64,000 nt of DNA. Origin: Phalacrocorax aristotelis. Taxonomy: Eukaryota; Chordata; Aves; Suliformes; Phalacrocoracidae. The stretch is taken from the NCBI RefSeq assembly GCF_949628215.1, contig NC_134283.1, forward strand, positions 7,687,638 to 7,751,637. The letters are read 5' to 3'. This document shows, in pieces, positions 1 to 14,490 of this stretch; within the stretch, counting starts at the first letter, position 1; each line of letters opens with the position of its first letter. A program made the translations under genes and the position numbers. Under the pieces are notes generated by a model, which saw only the letters and a program-made list of their open reading frames with translations, was not told where the DNA came from and ran no database searches.

Positions 1-3000
1 ACTGCATAGTTTTTGAGTGGCACATACACAAGTTAAAAATGGTTTCCAAACACTTTTAACAGGCAGGATTTCAGAAGGATTCAACATATTGTAGGAAAAA
101 TAATAATAAATACAATTGTTTCAAGAAAGGCCCTTATGGCTATTTAGCTATCACAGAGGAATCACACAACTTTGTGTACTATGTTCACTATTTATTTATA
201 AAGAAATAATCTGCCATTGCCTGTATACTTGCTAATGATGATCTACAGCTATTGCCGTGCTACAGTCCCAGTTTGACTTCCATCTCACCTTTTTTTAACT
301 GGCATATTTCCATCAGTTTAATTGGAGTAGCTCCTAACTAAAACAGAGGCACTAGCTAAAACCAAGGTACAAACGGTAGATACTTGTGTCTCTTACAGGA
401 ATAAAGAGAGTTGAAGTACTCGAATAAAATTTTTTTTAACGGATAGTATTTGTGCAATGAAAAGAACATGCCATTTATGTAGTTTATGCTGCTGTCATAG
501 GATGTGAAGTTTCTTCCACCACTTTCTGTGATGTAATAGTCCATAAAATAAACAACCTTTCCTTTTTCACACTAACAGTCCCACTGAATTCAGTACTATT
601 AGGTATGTGAAAAAGCACATAAACTTGTAAGTCAATAACAACATTCCAGTTGAGCCAGATGGAAAAATCAGATTCCTACCCATGGTATTCATAGGACAGA
701 TACTGCAACATCATCACAGCACACACACACTTTTTTATTTAAGAATGTGATGTCCTCTAGGATAGCATGCCTAAATTTGTGTCCTTCAAAGTAAAATAAG
801 GCAGTTATTTTTAAATAGTTAAAGTGGTTACAGTGGTTAAACATGTTAGAAGGGGACAAGCACAGCATACTATAGTGACTGCAGCACATGTAATCTTAAA
901 TTTGCAGTGTAAAATTTCAGTGTGGAAATACTGCAGAACCTTAGCATCAAGAATAGGTGTTATTCAATAATACACCCAGTCTATTTTTCCTCTGTCTTGT
1001 TTACAAATTGCTAGGACCAACTTGTAAAGAGCTCTGTTCTTTTACCTAATGTGTAATCTGTAGTAACTTCTTGTTCCTCAGTTTCCCCCTCTGTGCAAGG
1101 CGGGACAATTGATATCTACCTTTCTTTCAAGAGACCGGAAGCACCTGTGAGACACAGGAATGATTATGGATCAATTCCTTTGAAATAATTTGACAAATGA
1201 GTCCTTGCGAACAGTTAACAGCTCAGATTGCTTTGGCTTGGCACATAGGGCAGCTGGGATGCCTCTCTTCCCACATAAGCTTGACTCCTTGAAGCAGGAC
1301 TAGCCTGAATGCTCCATTATTACTAACTCAAGAATCATTCAGTACAAATGTCTCCACAATATTAACTCAGAAGTCAGCCTTTGGCCAAACGTTACTTTCT
1401 GTAGATTTATTTTAAATGGTGGCAAACTAGTGACAACTGAAGTCATAGTATACACCTTTCAGAACTGTGGAGACTTTTTTGCTTTTTCCCCAAGCAGTAA
1501 TCAGAGTTCATGCAAATATACAATAAAGCAATAAACACAAGTTATCTTAGCACATTTTTGCATCTTAATGTGCATATTGCAAGTAAAAAACCCAAAGATT
1601 TAAAACTTTAAATAGTGCACTGCCATCCAGCTTAAGTGCTTTTTATCCCTTAGAAACCATTTCCTTTAACTTAAAATGATGGGAATTTGTCTTTTCTCAC
1701 TTGCCAAAGCCACAGTACAGAGCAACCATCAGAAAGTAATTAACACTGTCTGTCTTTTCTGATTAAATTAAACAGATGTAAGGTATATGTCTAGGGTAGA
1801 GGTTGAACTTACTAAATGAACCTCATTTAAAACAATAGAGTTGGTATCTTTCAGCACATTAATTTATTAATGGAGAATTTTTCCTTGTTCGATTTTATCT
1901 TAATGCTGGAGCAAACACAGTTACCCACTTGTTGTGATCATTGTCTCTTATCTATTAATAATTTTTCAATAACAAGAAAGAAGAATGATCATAAAACTGA
2001 GATTTGAAAAGAACAAGAGTTCAAGTCAGGTATCAGTGAAAAGTCTGTGCACCTCATTTTTAGGTGCAAAAGCGCATAGACACCTGAAGCACTGCACACT
2101 TCCGTACATTTTATCTGTTGAGAGTACCACCTCTGAACTGGATTACAAAATCTCACTAATGAGTAATTTTTGAATGCATGGAAATGTGGCAATAATCTAT
2201 GCCAGATTTTTAACTGTCTCCACAAGACAGAAGGAGAAATGCTTTAACGTGGGCTGAGTCTCTGCTGTATGTTAATCAGCACACACATCACTCTAACCTA
2301 ACTGCCTTGTCCGACCATCAGTCACTGCCGTTGTCTTGCAGGTAAAGCACCACAGCAGTCAGTAGGCGTTACTCACTTCCACTCAAACAATTAAACACAC
2401 TTTTTGTCATATACTGTGTTAGAAAGATGAACATATTCATGGGAACCAGTAGTATTTATATACCTCATTGAATCGTATACTGTTTGAACAGATGCGAAAC
2501 TTAACACCACTGAAGACTGCAGTGTCTTTATTGTCATATGTTTTAGGTGTAATTTAACATTTCAGCATAGACATCCATTAAGTTATTATAACATGGTAGC
2601 TGCTATGAGCTATAGTTCATTTCGGCTTTTGAGTATGCCAAGCCTGCTTCTGCGTGTGATAAATGGTGTAAAGTATTTTCCAGAAATGCTTTGCTTCACG
2701 GTTATAGTTTTTGCTAAGTGACGTGAATTGGCAGTTAATTGCAAGGGGGTTGCCAGAGGATCATATGTAAAGAAGGAAATCATGTCAGTAAACTACTTTC
2801 CCTTCTTGTACAGGACACTGATAATGACCATACTGTTACAATCATGCTGTGTGTCCTGTGCAGGAGTACGGATCCGTGTTGCACAAAAGTAGAAAACCAC
2901 TTACGCAGAATGATTACACTTTCCACAGCATCACCAGCAATGTTCCCACCAGCAACAGCTATTTCCCACTCTTAATGTAACAGCTTGTCGGGTGTGCTGG

Positions 3001-6000
3001 GTGTGCCGGAGAAGGCTTGTGGCCACAGGCCTGGCTGAGCTCCAGCAGTTCCTGTCTCCAGCAGCATTCTAACACATTTCCTTGCCAACAAATTTCTTAT
3101 GCCATTACATGAAGAAGGAGGGAAGGGAAGGCTGTGCTGCAGGCCATTAGAAGCAGGTGTGGCCCTAGAGTCTACAGGCATAATTTAGAGCATCTTACAG
3201 TTTCTTCTAAACAGTTCTGGGAACCCCTTGGGGACCCCACCTGTTCTAAGGGAAAACAATAGTGGCTTACAGTAGTTTTGCCCCTTTATCTTCTGCTTAG
3301 GTGTGCCAAATGGAGTTTGTGTATCTGAGCATCTGGCGCTGTTCTTACGCATTTATGAGACACGCTATATTTTGGACACATCGAACTAAGCTGTTTACCT
3401 CCATGGGAATTCTTTAAAAAACAGCAGGAAGACAGGTAGAGAACTTGTTTATCTAATTTGTTCCCTGATGAATCTGGGAGGAAAGATTATGCTTAAAAGC
3501 TTTAATAAATGGAGATAATTTGAAAATCATATCCTTTTATGATTCAATAATCTTTCAGAGTTAAGTCTTGTTTGTACAATGAAACCCACAGAAAGTGCCC
3601 AGAAGAAGCCATCACAAGAAGTTACATAAAATTTCTTAAAGGTTTTGTCAATGTTTATATTCTGTTCACTTTACTTTAGAAGTCAATAAACTCCAAATTT
3701 TTTGTGAAGCATGGGGTTTTTTTTGTATCCGGTGTTAGCATGATCCACTTGGCTTGTTCTTAATCTTGAGAGACATATATTTGGATTTGAAGGAACAGAA
3801 TTCCATTATCTGTACCTTGGTGAGACATGAAATATAATCCAAATCCCCTTATTCAATTAACCTGGCTTACTTTAAAACAATAAAGTCTTTTGTCTTCAGT
3901 CAGTTGTTCTGTGGAAAAAATAGTTACTTAGTGTAAGGTTGATATTTATCAGAAAGCTGTTAAGTAACTATCCTAACATTCAGGACAACAAACTGTAGAT
4001 TAAGAGGCTTCAGATAAGCAGTGCAGTGCAGTTTATGTCTTTTAGATAACACTATCATAATGCTCCTTAAGGACTAAGAAGTGTTGCTCCTCCAGATTGC
4101 TCGCAATGACTTGCAATACCGTAGGGAGACAACACATTTAAATGCTCTTGGTCTCCTTGCCACAGCATTAATAAATAATTCTCTGAGCAGAATTCACATT
4201 ACACTTCCTTTCCTGTATTACAGTTTCATACTTACATTTATATCTCAGACTCAGCTCAACACCTTTTCTGAGTCCTCTCAGCTGTTTAAATTCAAGTATT
4301 TTGGGCCTCACTTCCCCTGATCTGCCCTCAGATAACTGGTATTCTGATGTCAGTGTGAGCTGCTGGTACCTTTCTGCAACTGTATTGTAATCTCTGTCCT
4401 TGCTGTTAATTGTGAGGCACTGTGTGCACATTTTATTGGCTCTGTGATTTCTAGGATCTATGTTTGTATTGGACTCTACCTTTATTTTACCAATTAATCA
4501 TTTTCAGATTCTGTCAAAGAGCTTCTAATACAAGGCAGTTACTGGCAACTGACAAATACCAACCCTCCCTTGAATCTGAATTGCCAGAAATCATCATTCT
4601 CCTTGGACCTCAGTAGCACAGGGCACATTTCTCTTTCTTTAACTAGCTGCAAGTAAAGGCCTGAAAAGACATCTTGATTCTGCTAAAAGCAAGATTTATT
4701 TGCATGGGGAGCGGCAAAGGGACCAAAAGGAATCATAATGGCTATTGTGGCAGAAGTAACTTTAGCAATAGCAGGGTGAAAGGATCAATTCTAAATGACA
4801 GAAGCTGTATTGTAGAGGGTGGAGAGCAGAAGGGACATGTACAAGTGGCCTGTGGGAGTGTCGGAATGCAAGCTCATTTTAAAAACTCCAAATATATATT
4901 GCACAGAGATGAGTGCTGAACTCGTCATGCTTTTCTTTTATGCCTAAATGAACATTTTTACTAAAAAGACATTGCTAGAGGTTAGGTATTTTGTGGAAAC
5001 AGGAAAATTGTGGGATGATGGTGTCTTAGAGTCCCAGGGACGGTGAGAACTACAGAGGAGAGTTTATTTGGGAGCAAGCCTGGTTATTTAGCTGAAGTCT
5101 TTGGTTTCAGTTTTTTCCTGGAGCCCTCAACAGTTGAACATGTTCACCAGGAGTAGTACATCACAAGGGAGGCTGGACTTCATTGTGCAAACCAGACAGC
5201 CTTACAGCCTTATATGCACTGGTTTTGCAAGGCGCTTAGTTCTAGGCTGTGCTTTGCTGTCACACTGGAAAATGGCTATTAAACATGGGCTTTAAAATCT
5301 TTAAGCTTTAAGAAATCAGTTCTTATACATTATGTTTACAGGTAGTTTGCAGGTGGGTTTGAAGGTGGTGAGCCAAATCCATACGTTACTCTTCCACCAC
5401 AAGTATCTGTGGTAGATCCCTGAATCTTGCAGTTAAGAAACTTGTAGCTTAGTTTACTGCTCATTTAAATGATTCACATTCATGCAACTAACACTGCATT
5501 AAACCCTAAGTTTGAAGGTAAAGCAGTTATTGAGGTACCACCCCTGGGACTCAGCAGCTTCTGGATTATTTCAAGACATAGGTTAGAAGGAGGCAAATGC
5601 AGTTCACCACTGACAACGTGAGATGGCTCTTGGGAACACACGCTAAATGGGAACATATCCAGATGTTGAACTCCCAGATGTGTGAGTCATTGTGGAATAA
5701 TCATCCAATCAATCAATTTGTGTAAAAGCAGGAATGAAAAGAAAAGGCAAACAATATATAAATGTGAGTTGGATATTGAAATTTGATCAACTGTAAGGCA
5801 CAAAGATGGTCCTGTCAGTGTACAGGACACTGGCTGTATCATGTCTGGGAGGCTCTATGTAAGAAAGTCAGTGTTATTAGACAGGGAAGGGAAGGCAAAA
5901 TTTAACTTCTCACTTGTGTGTTGATGTGTAACAACAGTAAACAGAAATGAGATGTGCAACACATGAATGACAGTCTGTTCAGCTTGCTGAAAATCAGATC

Positions 6001-6200
6001 CTTTCTTTGTTTACAAACTGTGCCACAGAATCACCATAGATTAATGACATTTGGAATCACCACTTCCACTCCATATTTTTATAATTTTTTTTTTTCTAAT
6101 TTGTGTTTTTTTAACCCATTGCAGACACATTCAATATGGTGTAAATACAAATGCTTGTAGTTTAAAGGATTTATAAACAGCAATGAATGAGGGAAAAACA
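1..6200. other. Non-coding AT-rich DNA, nothing recognised
   Basis: No open frame on either strand has ATG context, length or composition that suggests a real exon. Several of the longer frames, for example 4081 and 5101, start with GTG or TTG. No repeat family, RNA gene or low-complexity tract of note was recognised. I cannot tell whether the left edge belongs to the 3' flank of a neighbouring gene. From mammalian synteny the next gene upstream of ADAMTS18 would be NUDT7, but none of its conserved peptide is visible. Confidence 0.6.
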
Positions 6201-6280
6201 CTATGGTACTTCCCTTGACCTAACATCCACATGGAAAGTTTTTAATTTTGACATGATTAGACAGATACCAAATGCCAAAT

Positions 6281-6570
6281 GTTTTTAACTAACATCAATA
6301 CACAATTACCAGTCTTTGTAATTAATCAGGGCAGAAAATTGGAGACAAGGGCATAACACAAGCTTCTCTCAGTGTTAATGTCCACTCTGCAAAAGTATAA
6401 ACTTTTTCCCTACTCTTTGGACACTTCAAAATGGCTCCTGCACAATTCAAAGATGGCAATTACTATTGTTGCCCTTCATTCAAAGATCTGTCAGTGTTTG
6501 AAACCCTGTCATTATTTATGTTCAAAGGCAGGAAATATTAATGAGGTTTGATTTCACCAGTCTCCATGAG
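6281..6570. promoter_or_regulatory. Candidate regulatory element with clustered TCF/SOX-like sites
   Basis: Three TTCAAAG words in the same orientation (6446-6452, 6479-6485, 6521-6527) fit the WWCAAAG core of TCF/LEF. An ATTGTT SOX-like core lies between them (6465-6470). A TAATTA homeodomain core lies upstream near 6320. The clustering is seen in the sequence. Function is inferred and no conservation data were available. Confidence 0.25.
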
Positions 6571-7082
6571 ACTACTTGCATATAATTCTTGTCACAAGAT
6601 AAACTCACAATATGTGTTTGTTTTGTGAAATATAAACTTAGATGTAAAACATGAGAAAACAGTAGCTGAGAGGTAATATCCTTAAACGATCCTAATACTG
6701 TGGTAAAGGTACTCCAATAAAATCCTCAGCCCAGCTGTATCATTGCAGCCTATTTCTGGATTTATGTGATTTTAGGTCTTTAACGTGCTGTTTCAAACCC
6801 ATGGAACAGAAACACACATTCTGCTTAAGAAACACTTTGGAGTCCTGGTATGATTGTATTTCAGTTTAAGTATTTTATCTTTCTTCTGGCACAAAGTATA
6901 AAGCAAAAGCTACATTTAAATTTCTTACCCCTCATGGAATTAATTAAAAGACACTGGAGTTCAGTCAGCAAAACATAAGATGTTTACTACTTGAAAACTT
7001 AACTGGAATTTTAAAAAAGGTGTTTGCAGTGAACGACTATATTCACAGCTGAACTATTTTGCTGTGCAGTTTTTTTTTGCGA

Positions 7083-7113
7083 AAGAATCATAGAACGTTT
7101 TTGGAGTTCAAGT
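7083..7113 (-). mobile_element. Possible CR1 LINE 3'-end remnant
   Basis: AAGAATCATAGAACG followed by TTTTTGGAGTTCAAG resembles the reverse complement of the avian CR1 3' end, which finishes in ATTCTATGATTC units. It is only about 30 bp and diverged, so a chance match is possible. Confidence 0.35.
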
Positions 7114-10100
7114 TTTTTACTGTTTTTCCACTGATATTTCTTATGGTCTTTCATAGTGACTCACTCATCACTCACCAGTCTGATTTAGCATTTAACATCC
7201 TGACTGCTAATGTTTCTTAGTCCAATCAAAAAGGTCACAGAACAATACATTGCTAAAAAGTCCAGTGTAATTAGGTTACTTGCAATGTAAACTATAGCTA
7301 CTTGAGTTGAAATGAAATGTACTTAGACTGTTGTTCATGTAGTAGTTATCACACGTTTCTGAATTTCATCTTTTAAAATGTGGATTTAGTGTGTTTTTAG
7401 TTTAATAGCTGAAGGATTTTCCATGTGGCTGGTCCTATTGCATAGATTTGGCTTTAAGCTGGGATCAGAAGAAAAAACATAATCATGTATAAGAATTAAT
7501 TACAGCTTTAGTGGATAAGCTAACTTTAAAAGATAGAGGCAAATCTGTACTCATCAAATAGTGATTTTTTTCAAGCTTCTTTGCTGATTGTCTTTGTTGT
7601 GGGAAAGTATGAGAGACATTTCAGGAATGACAACCTGATTGCAAAGATAAGTACCAGAAAAGATTTGATCATGTCATTGATATTGATGGGAAAATATAAC
7701 TTGGGTTTTCATGGGGATTGACTTGATGGGCAAGCTAAAGTGCATGTGTAAGGATTAGGCTTGTCAGTGGGAAACGCAAAGTCTGGTCATTACAGTTAGC
7801 TCATTTACAGTACAAAAAGGCAAGTGAACATTTGTAACTCTTTGGTCCTTGCTGAATAAAACTGAATGGTTTCAGTCAAACTGCTATTTTAGCTGTAAAA
7901 TATCAGAGCTCTCAGAAAGGAACAGTGATCAGTGACTGCAGAATGATACAAATCCATCTGCATCTGGTGCACTGAGAAAGCATTGGGTTAGTCTGTCCAA
8001 ACCATCAGACTACCATAGAAATGGTCATATTGATAATATGATTCCTTTTTTCAGAGTTAGTGAGGAAGTTAATGACTTTGGTTTATAAAACTACACAGAA
8101 CAAAAAATACTCAACTCATTGGAAGAATGCGTATGTAAACTGGCTGGTTTTCTTCTTTGCATGGAGAACTGAAGAAAATTGTTCTAGCTGGCCACTGCTC
8201 TGAGAGGTGAAGCAGGGACTGTATAGCCCACACTGAAAGGTTTCAGTGCTTTTAAACCATCTTTGATATCTCCCAACTATGGTCATCACCAAGGGCTGGG
8301 GGACTCTAATTCCAGAAAAACCAGCCTTAGGAAAGCTTCCCCAGTTACATCAACCCCCTTTTCCTAAGATTTCCTTCTGTCTATCCAACCAGTGCTGCCG
8401 GTTGATGCCTAGGTTCTGAAATAATCACTCCCAGCTTTTTTCTTCCGGAAGGGAGTCATATGATAGCTTTATGCTTACTTGTCATAGGGTCTGCAATAAG
8501 GGACTCTTCATCTCTCAGATCTCAGGGCCCCAAAGACCTCTTTATGCCCCTATGCAACTCTAAAGGAGAGGAATGAGGGAAAAAATCTGAACCTTCAGCC
8601 ATCTATTTACATTAAGATTTATGAGTCATGTCACACCAAGGTGCAGCCCCATTTTGTTTATACCATACTCTCGATGCAATTCTTTCTGCTTAATCAATTG
8701 CAGAGGCATATTCGTCTGTTTCACATGCTATGTTATTACAGATTTTGTTATAGCTCAGAAACATGTTATTGTTTATGCTGTTAATACAGCCCCAATGGGA
8801 AGGGTATTCTGCACTGCTTGGTACGTGTCATAAAAGCTATAGTCCACAGTGAGTGCTCCATTTGTTATCAGTAATTATTCAGTAGTGACAGAACAATAGT
8901 GGTGGCTTAATGCTCAAAACACAGAAGTATTTTTAATCTTTTCCAATATAATAAAACTTTGGGATATAAACAGAATTACTCAGTTCCATGCAAAGTTAGG
9001 TCTTCAACACCGACAGGAACTTCCAGAGCCCGTGGGCATGCAGTCAGAAGTTTTGAAAACAAAGCTTGAGAAAAGGCACCTCAGTTTTCTGCTTGGGCCG
9101 GGTTATGTAGTTCCTTCTTCAGCCAGAACTCTAATCCAAGTCTAATTTGTGAGATCTATGTTTGAATTATTTACCTAATGGGGACAAGGAAGTCAACACA
9201 ATACTACTGGTTTCTATTGCACAAGTAGCTCATTTCTAAACTGTGTACAAAAGTCTTAGTTAAGCAGGCTGTTTAATATAGGTGTGCCTAACTTTAATCA
9301 CAGGAGAGTTCCTGTTCACTAGTCAGCTGCTGGGGGTCACAAACTACTCCAGAGGATCTTACTGCCCCTGTGTTCCTGCAAGTGCATTTCTACTCAAGAT
9401 TACAAAGAAAAATGTCTAAAGATCAAAGTAAAAGGGTAATTTTCAACCTTGTAGTGCCCTACAGTGGAGTCAATTACATGAATAATTCAATATATCACAG
9501 GCATGCATTGTAAAACCCAGGCAGAGGAAGTACCTTTGTGATAACAGCTCTGCGTCAACGTGTCTATTTGCCCAAAGTGCACTGGGACTGAGAGCTTTTG
9601 CTTTGTTATTTTAAATAAGTGTTCTTTTTGAAGTTTTCAAACAGTTTTATCCTATAGATTACAGGAACAATGGTACCTGTGTTGCACTATATTACAGCAG
9701 CACTTTGAAGAGGTAAGCAAACAGCTGGAGAGTTATGTTCTAAGAAGCCATCAGAAGCAGTCTGAATTTGGCAGTCAACAGCTGCCCCATCTTCTCCAAG
9801 GCTTCCCTGTGCTCCTTTGCCTTCCCTGAAAACCAAGCAGACCAATGGCTTCTGAGCACATTCCTGGAGGTCCTTTCAGATTCACAAGTAACCCAGAAAA
9901 GGCAAGAGGGAATCTCTGCTAACTCCATAATTGTGAAAACAAATAAGAACCTTTATCTTAAAAAAACTATCCTACCTGTGTAAGATAAATAAAGATATCA
10001 TATTAAATTTACTTCAGCTCCTCCTCTACGCTCCTCTACCTTCATTTTAGTCCTCATTACGGATGTCTACACTTGGAGTGTTTCACCAAAGCAATCTAGT

Positions 10101-10320
10101 GCTATGGCACAAGAAAAAAAAATGCAAAATCATGAAGTTGTGCCTTTCTCTGTCTTGTCATGACTTTTGAGATCTTGGCATGCTAATGACAGGCAGGAGT
10201 ATGTAGTCAGATGTATCTTCCCTCTAAGAACAGGTGAGGGAGCATGTTCTTCAGCTGAAGAAAAGTCTGGCCCAGGAAATTCCTTAATGATAATAAAAAT
10301 ATCTCACCAGCAAGGAAACA

Positions 10321-10334
10321 TTTTTTTTTTTTTT
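10321..10334 (+). repeat. T14 mononucleotide tract
   Basis: Fourteen consecutive T. I see no poly(A) signal or retrocopy structure on the opposite strand. Confidence 0.9.
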
Positions 10335-13300
10335 GTCTAGAAGGATAAATTAATTTAAAACATATTGTAGGGTGTGGCTCACATGCTCTAATGGGTATGT
10401 CAGACACATGACATTATTTAATATTACACAGCACAAGGCATCATCTTTAAATCAAAGTGTTGGATGGACCATATTTTTGCTTGACACATAGCAGATGCCA
10501 TTTGCTTACATAAATCTTCAGATGAGGTTGTTAAGCTACAAAAATAGGCTCAGTACTGAACAGGGAATACTAGACTAGGCTTTGCAAGAAAAGCTGTTCA
10601 TTACCAGAAGAAAAAGAGCCTGAACTGTATCAATTCTAATGCCAGTTGTAGGCAACTCCATCAAGCAGTGCTCTCAAACTGTCGTCCTTCTCTTTAAAGG
10701 AAGCTGAGGCAGGTGATGATGTTTACTTGAAGTGCTGGTTTATCTCCTTGGTCAAACTAAAGGAGCAGAAGTAAAGGCTTTTCCTTTCATCCTCCTTACC
10801 AGCTGGGTCTTTATAAAGCTAGCCGGTCTTTGAACATAATTGTCTTCCTTGTTCTCTTGGCATGTGCAAGAAAACTCTAGTTGCTCATAATCAGGAGCCA
10901 AATCTTCCAGTTTAAGTACAGGAACAATATACAGGATAAACCTTTCAAACAGGAACTATGTGAGCATGGAAGAGGCAGAGCATCAACAGCACACAGCATG
11001 CTAGATCTCATGCTGCAGTGGACTGAAAGGAAAAACAAAGCTCTGGGCAGTAGCTGTTCCTAAGGAAGCCAAGGAGATGGCAGTATTTTAGCAGAGGAAT
11101 TAAATGTTGCTGTTGAAAAATGGGAAGTGACTGATTTGCGATTCTAACAGCACCCAGACAATACTAGATCAGTGAAGAATTGAAGCATAGCTGTGGCTAA
11201 AGGAGGTGAGTACTAGTATTCATGGTGCTGAAGAGATTGGTCAGAAGTCTTTTAAGCACAGCTTTTGTGAGGCCACCCTGTTGTCCTCAGCTGGGTATTG
11301 GGAGTGATGCTGCAATGATAATTCATTGCTGCTTCTTTCTGAAACTGTTTCTTCTAGAGTCATCCCTGAAACAATAAAGGTTTGTTCATTAATCAACTTT
11401 CATTAATAAGACGAATTTCCTCCTTTTTTGTCTCTTTTTTCCCTTTCTTCTTCTATCTCTTTTCATCTTTACACACATTGTCTCAGGCATTTGCATGTTC
11501 ACTAATCTTTTCAATATTCATAAAGCAAAAGTCATACATAACCTATGGGGAAGTACATACCCATTCATATATTTTTTTCCAGGTGAAGTACAGACCTTCT
11601 CTGAAATAGCGAAGAACCTTATCCTGTACTAGTAGCTATCACTCATGGCACGGACACTGACTCGTACTCACAGAGTGTGCTCCCAGTCACTTTGGCAGGC
11701 ACAGGTTCAATGTTGATGCTAAAGAGGGGAAAGAATGAGCACGGAGTCTCTAGGATGTTCTTCAAGATGGAACAGAGAGGAAAAGCAAAGATAATGGCGG
11801 AAAAGAAATAAGAAAGAATAGAGAGGAAAATGTTAATAGAAAAAGTGAAAAGAAAGCAAACTGTCGTGTAGAATTTGTTTGCACACATTATCTTTTTAAA
11901 AGAAACTGCTAAATATTCTTCACAAAGAGCACAGCACTATATACCATACACGTCATACAATAAACTTTTAAAAGTCCATTTCAAGTCCTAGCTAAAACAA
12001 GTTCAGCAGTCTACAAACAAGAATGCTTTTAACATTGCAACACCCACAGCCATTTTATAAGTCTTGTGGCTTGGATCTCATTCTTGTTGGGGGTTGCTCT
12101 CTATTTCTTATCCAGAGTGTTTACATCTTTGTGGTGTCGGCAATACAGACCCATCTTTATAAGACCAGCAAGAAAAGACCAGCAATAAATCTCTGCAATG
12201 TGTTTTCAGTATGTCTATAAATCTGAAATATTTAAATATAAACCAGTCTTTTTCTTTCAAAACTGTGGATTGAAACTCACAAAAGGATTGATTACAATAT
12301 TTTTATTCAAGACGATCTGAACAAAGATGAGGCTAATATTTTGCCTTGAATGTAACCTTGTAATTAAGGGGCACTGTGAGAAAAAAAACAATCAGTATTT
12401 TATTAAAGTGATTGCTGGTGGTTTGTCACTATGGGACTGTAGCCAAAACTGTTCCTACAGAAAGAAGTACAATTCACTGATAAAATTATATAACCCATGT
12501 GTTATAAAGACACAGTAAAATGTTTAGCTGTTTAGATAAAAAACTGAATAGACACACATAGATCTCTCTTCTATGTCTATGTTCATCATCTTAAATATAA
12601 TGTTATTCAGACAGGTGAATACAGATTCCTGTAAGTAATCTGTAAGTAGTTTGGGAGATCTTGTACAACTGGACATCTGTGCTGTATTTTTTTGATGAAC
12701 TGAGATTTTAATCTCCTTTTTTGATAAATGTTATTATTTTTATAGCAGTGCAATCCCCAAAGGATCAAAGATTCATTGTGTTAAGCACCTTTACTGTGTT
12801 CAGCACTTTCCAGACTCAAAAAGGTTTTCTGCCCAACAGAGGTCTTACTGAAAGGACGGGGCCTGAGACAGAGCGATAAATAGATAACTGGGGTTTGAAA
12901 GGCAGGAGAAAGAAAGATGCATACAAAGAAAACTACAAAGTCAGCTTTAGACTGCAACAATCTAGAGGAGAGGTAGAATTACCTGGGCTGTGATTCCCTT
13001 CTGATCAACAAAGTGCTGAACCTAACAAAGGTGGAAGTGGATTAATACAGAGTTTGAAGGAAACAATAGAGATTTTGATAAAAAAAAAAATCCTTCAAAA
13101 ATTCAAGGTCAAAAGCTGTGTTTTAATTTAAGAGTAGTAGCACCCCTTCACATACATTTGCCCTCTCTCATCTCTGTGTCAGTACCGGAGCACCACGAAT
13201 TCCCTTCTGATGAGTGTTCTGGGAAGCACCACACAGTAAAGCCATTCTTTCTAAAATTACTCTACTTCATATAATCCTTTCATGAATGAGAAATACATTA

Positions 13301-14299
13301 CTTCATCTCTTCTCTGAGGCGTATACCCTGGACTGTGTGTGTACCTACCTTCCAAGAGATACTGTTATTCCTAGTGCAAGATTCTAGTAAAAATAAAGTC
13401 TGTATTCAGCTATCTCCTCTGAACACCAGCATTTTTTACCTCGTCTGCTTAACACACTAATTATTCAGTCAAAATACAGGTTAGTCACTTGTCCCTGGCC
13501 CTGGTCTTGTGAGCACCTGGTAGAGATTTTGGCAACAAAAGAGGATGCACAGGTCCCAGTTTTTCACACTTAACTTGAGGCAACCACATCATACATATGA
13601 GTAAGGTCTGTAGCATATACATAGGCTGCCTACATGAATAATGCATAGACATTTTTGGAGGTCAAGTCAGCCCACTGAAGATCTGGATGCGGGCCGCCAT
13701 GGCGTTCCAGTTTTCAAGAATTTTTACAACAGCAGCTTCAAAATATCAACGCAGAAGCCATAAGCTGCACATAGACAGATTCCACAAATAGTCACACAAG
13801 GCCAACCCACACACCCAAATGGATATTTCCCAGCTGCTGGAGTGAGTGGGGTCCCCTGCTGCTATCTCTGTCTGTCTTAGCAGCTGGGAAGGAGCTTCCT
13901 GCTGCTTCAAGGGCAATTGGTCCTTTTTTCCACTTTTAGGATGGAAAGAATGAAAGATTCCTAGAACATTTTTGCTATCTGGGAAGGGTCCCTAGCCACC
14001 AATACTACAAGAAGAGAGTAGGTCGTACTCCTTGGGTGAAGAACCATCAATGACCTTGTGTTATATTGTGCTGCGTTAATTTGATTTAATGGGGACAAGA
14101 AAAGAAAAATGGAAGAGACAAAAAAATTAATATTTAAGTACTGGTGGTACTGTAGAGGAGCTAGCACCTAAATTCAAGCATCCTAACAAATGGAGTGAAT
14201 TGAATAAACAACTTTTGTGACTATCATGGGTCAAATCCTGGAAAAACACATTAGCAGATATGTTTATGCCAGCATAAACATTTAAGTAAATCACTGCGT

Positions 14300-14490
14300 G
14301 TTATTACAGTAGCGTTGCATTTGAACTGAAGTTGTTAGAAATCCCCTTCAGAAATTAACCCAGTTATTCTTAATAGCAATTATGGCTTTTTGCAACCACT
14401 TTCGCATTAGTCGTCTTAGAAATACAAATATTTCTAATTAGCAAAATGGCAATAAAAGTAAAGCAATTTGCATATTAGGTTTGCGGCTGG
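14300..14490. promoter_or_regulatory. Candidate conserved-type element (homeodomain plus octamer words)
   Basis: The stretch contains a TAATTA core (14435-14440) and a perfect octamer ATTTGCAT (14466-14473) 26 bases apart, within dense AT-rich motif-like sequence without simple repeats. This style is typical of POU/homeodomain enhancers in gene deserts. Function is inferred and the element could be neutral. Confidence 0.25.

Larger units (their letters stand above)
6571..14280. other. Non-coding AT-rich DNA with one small repeat remnant
   Basis: No supported gene. It holds a CR1-like fragment (7083-7113), a T14 run at 10321-10334 and an A-rich run near 13080. The remaining sequence shows no recognisable exon, RNA gene or transposon. 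Confidence 0.6.
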
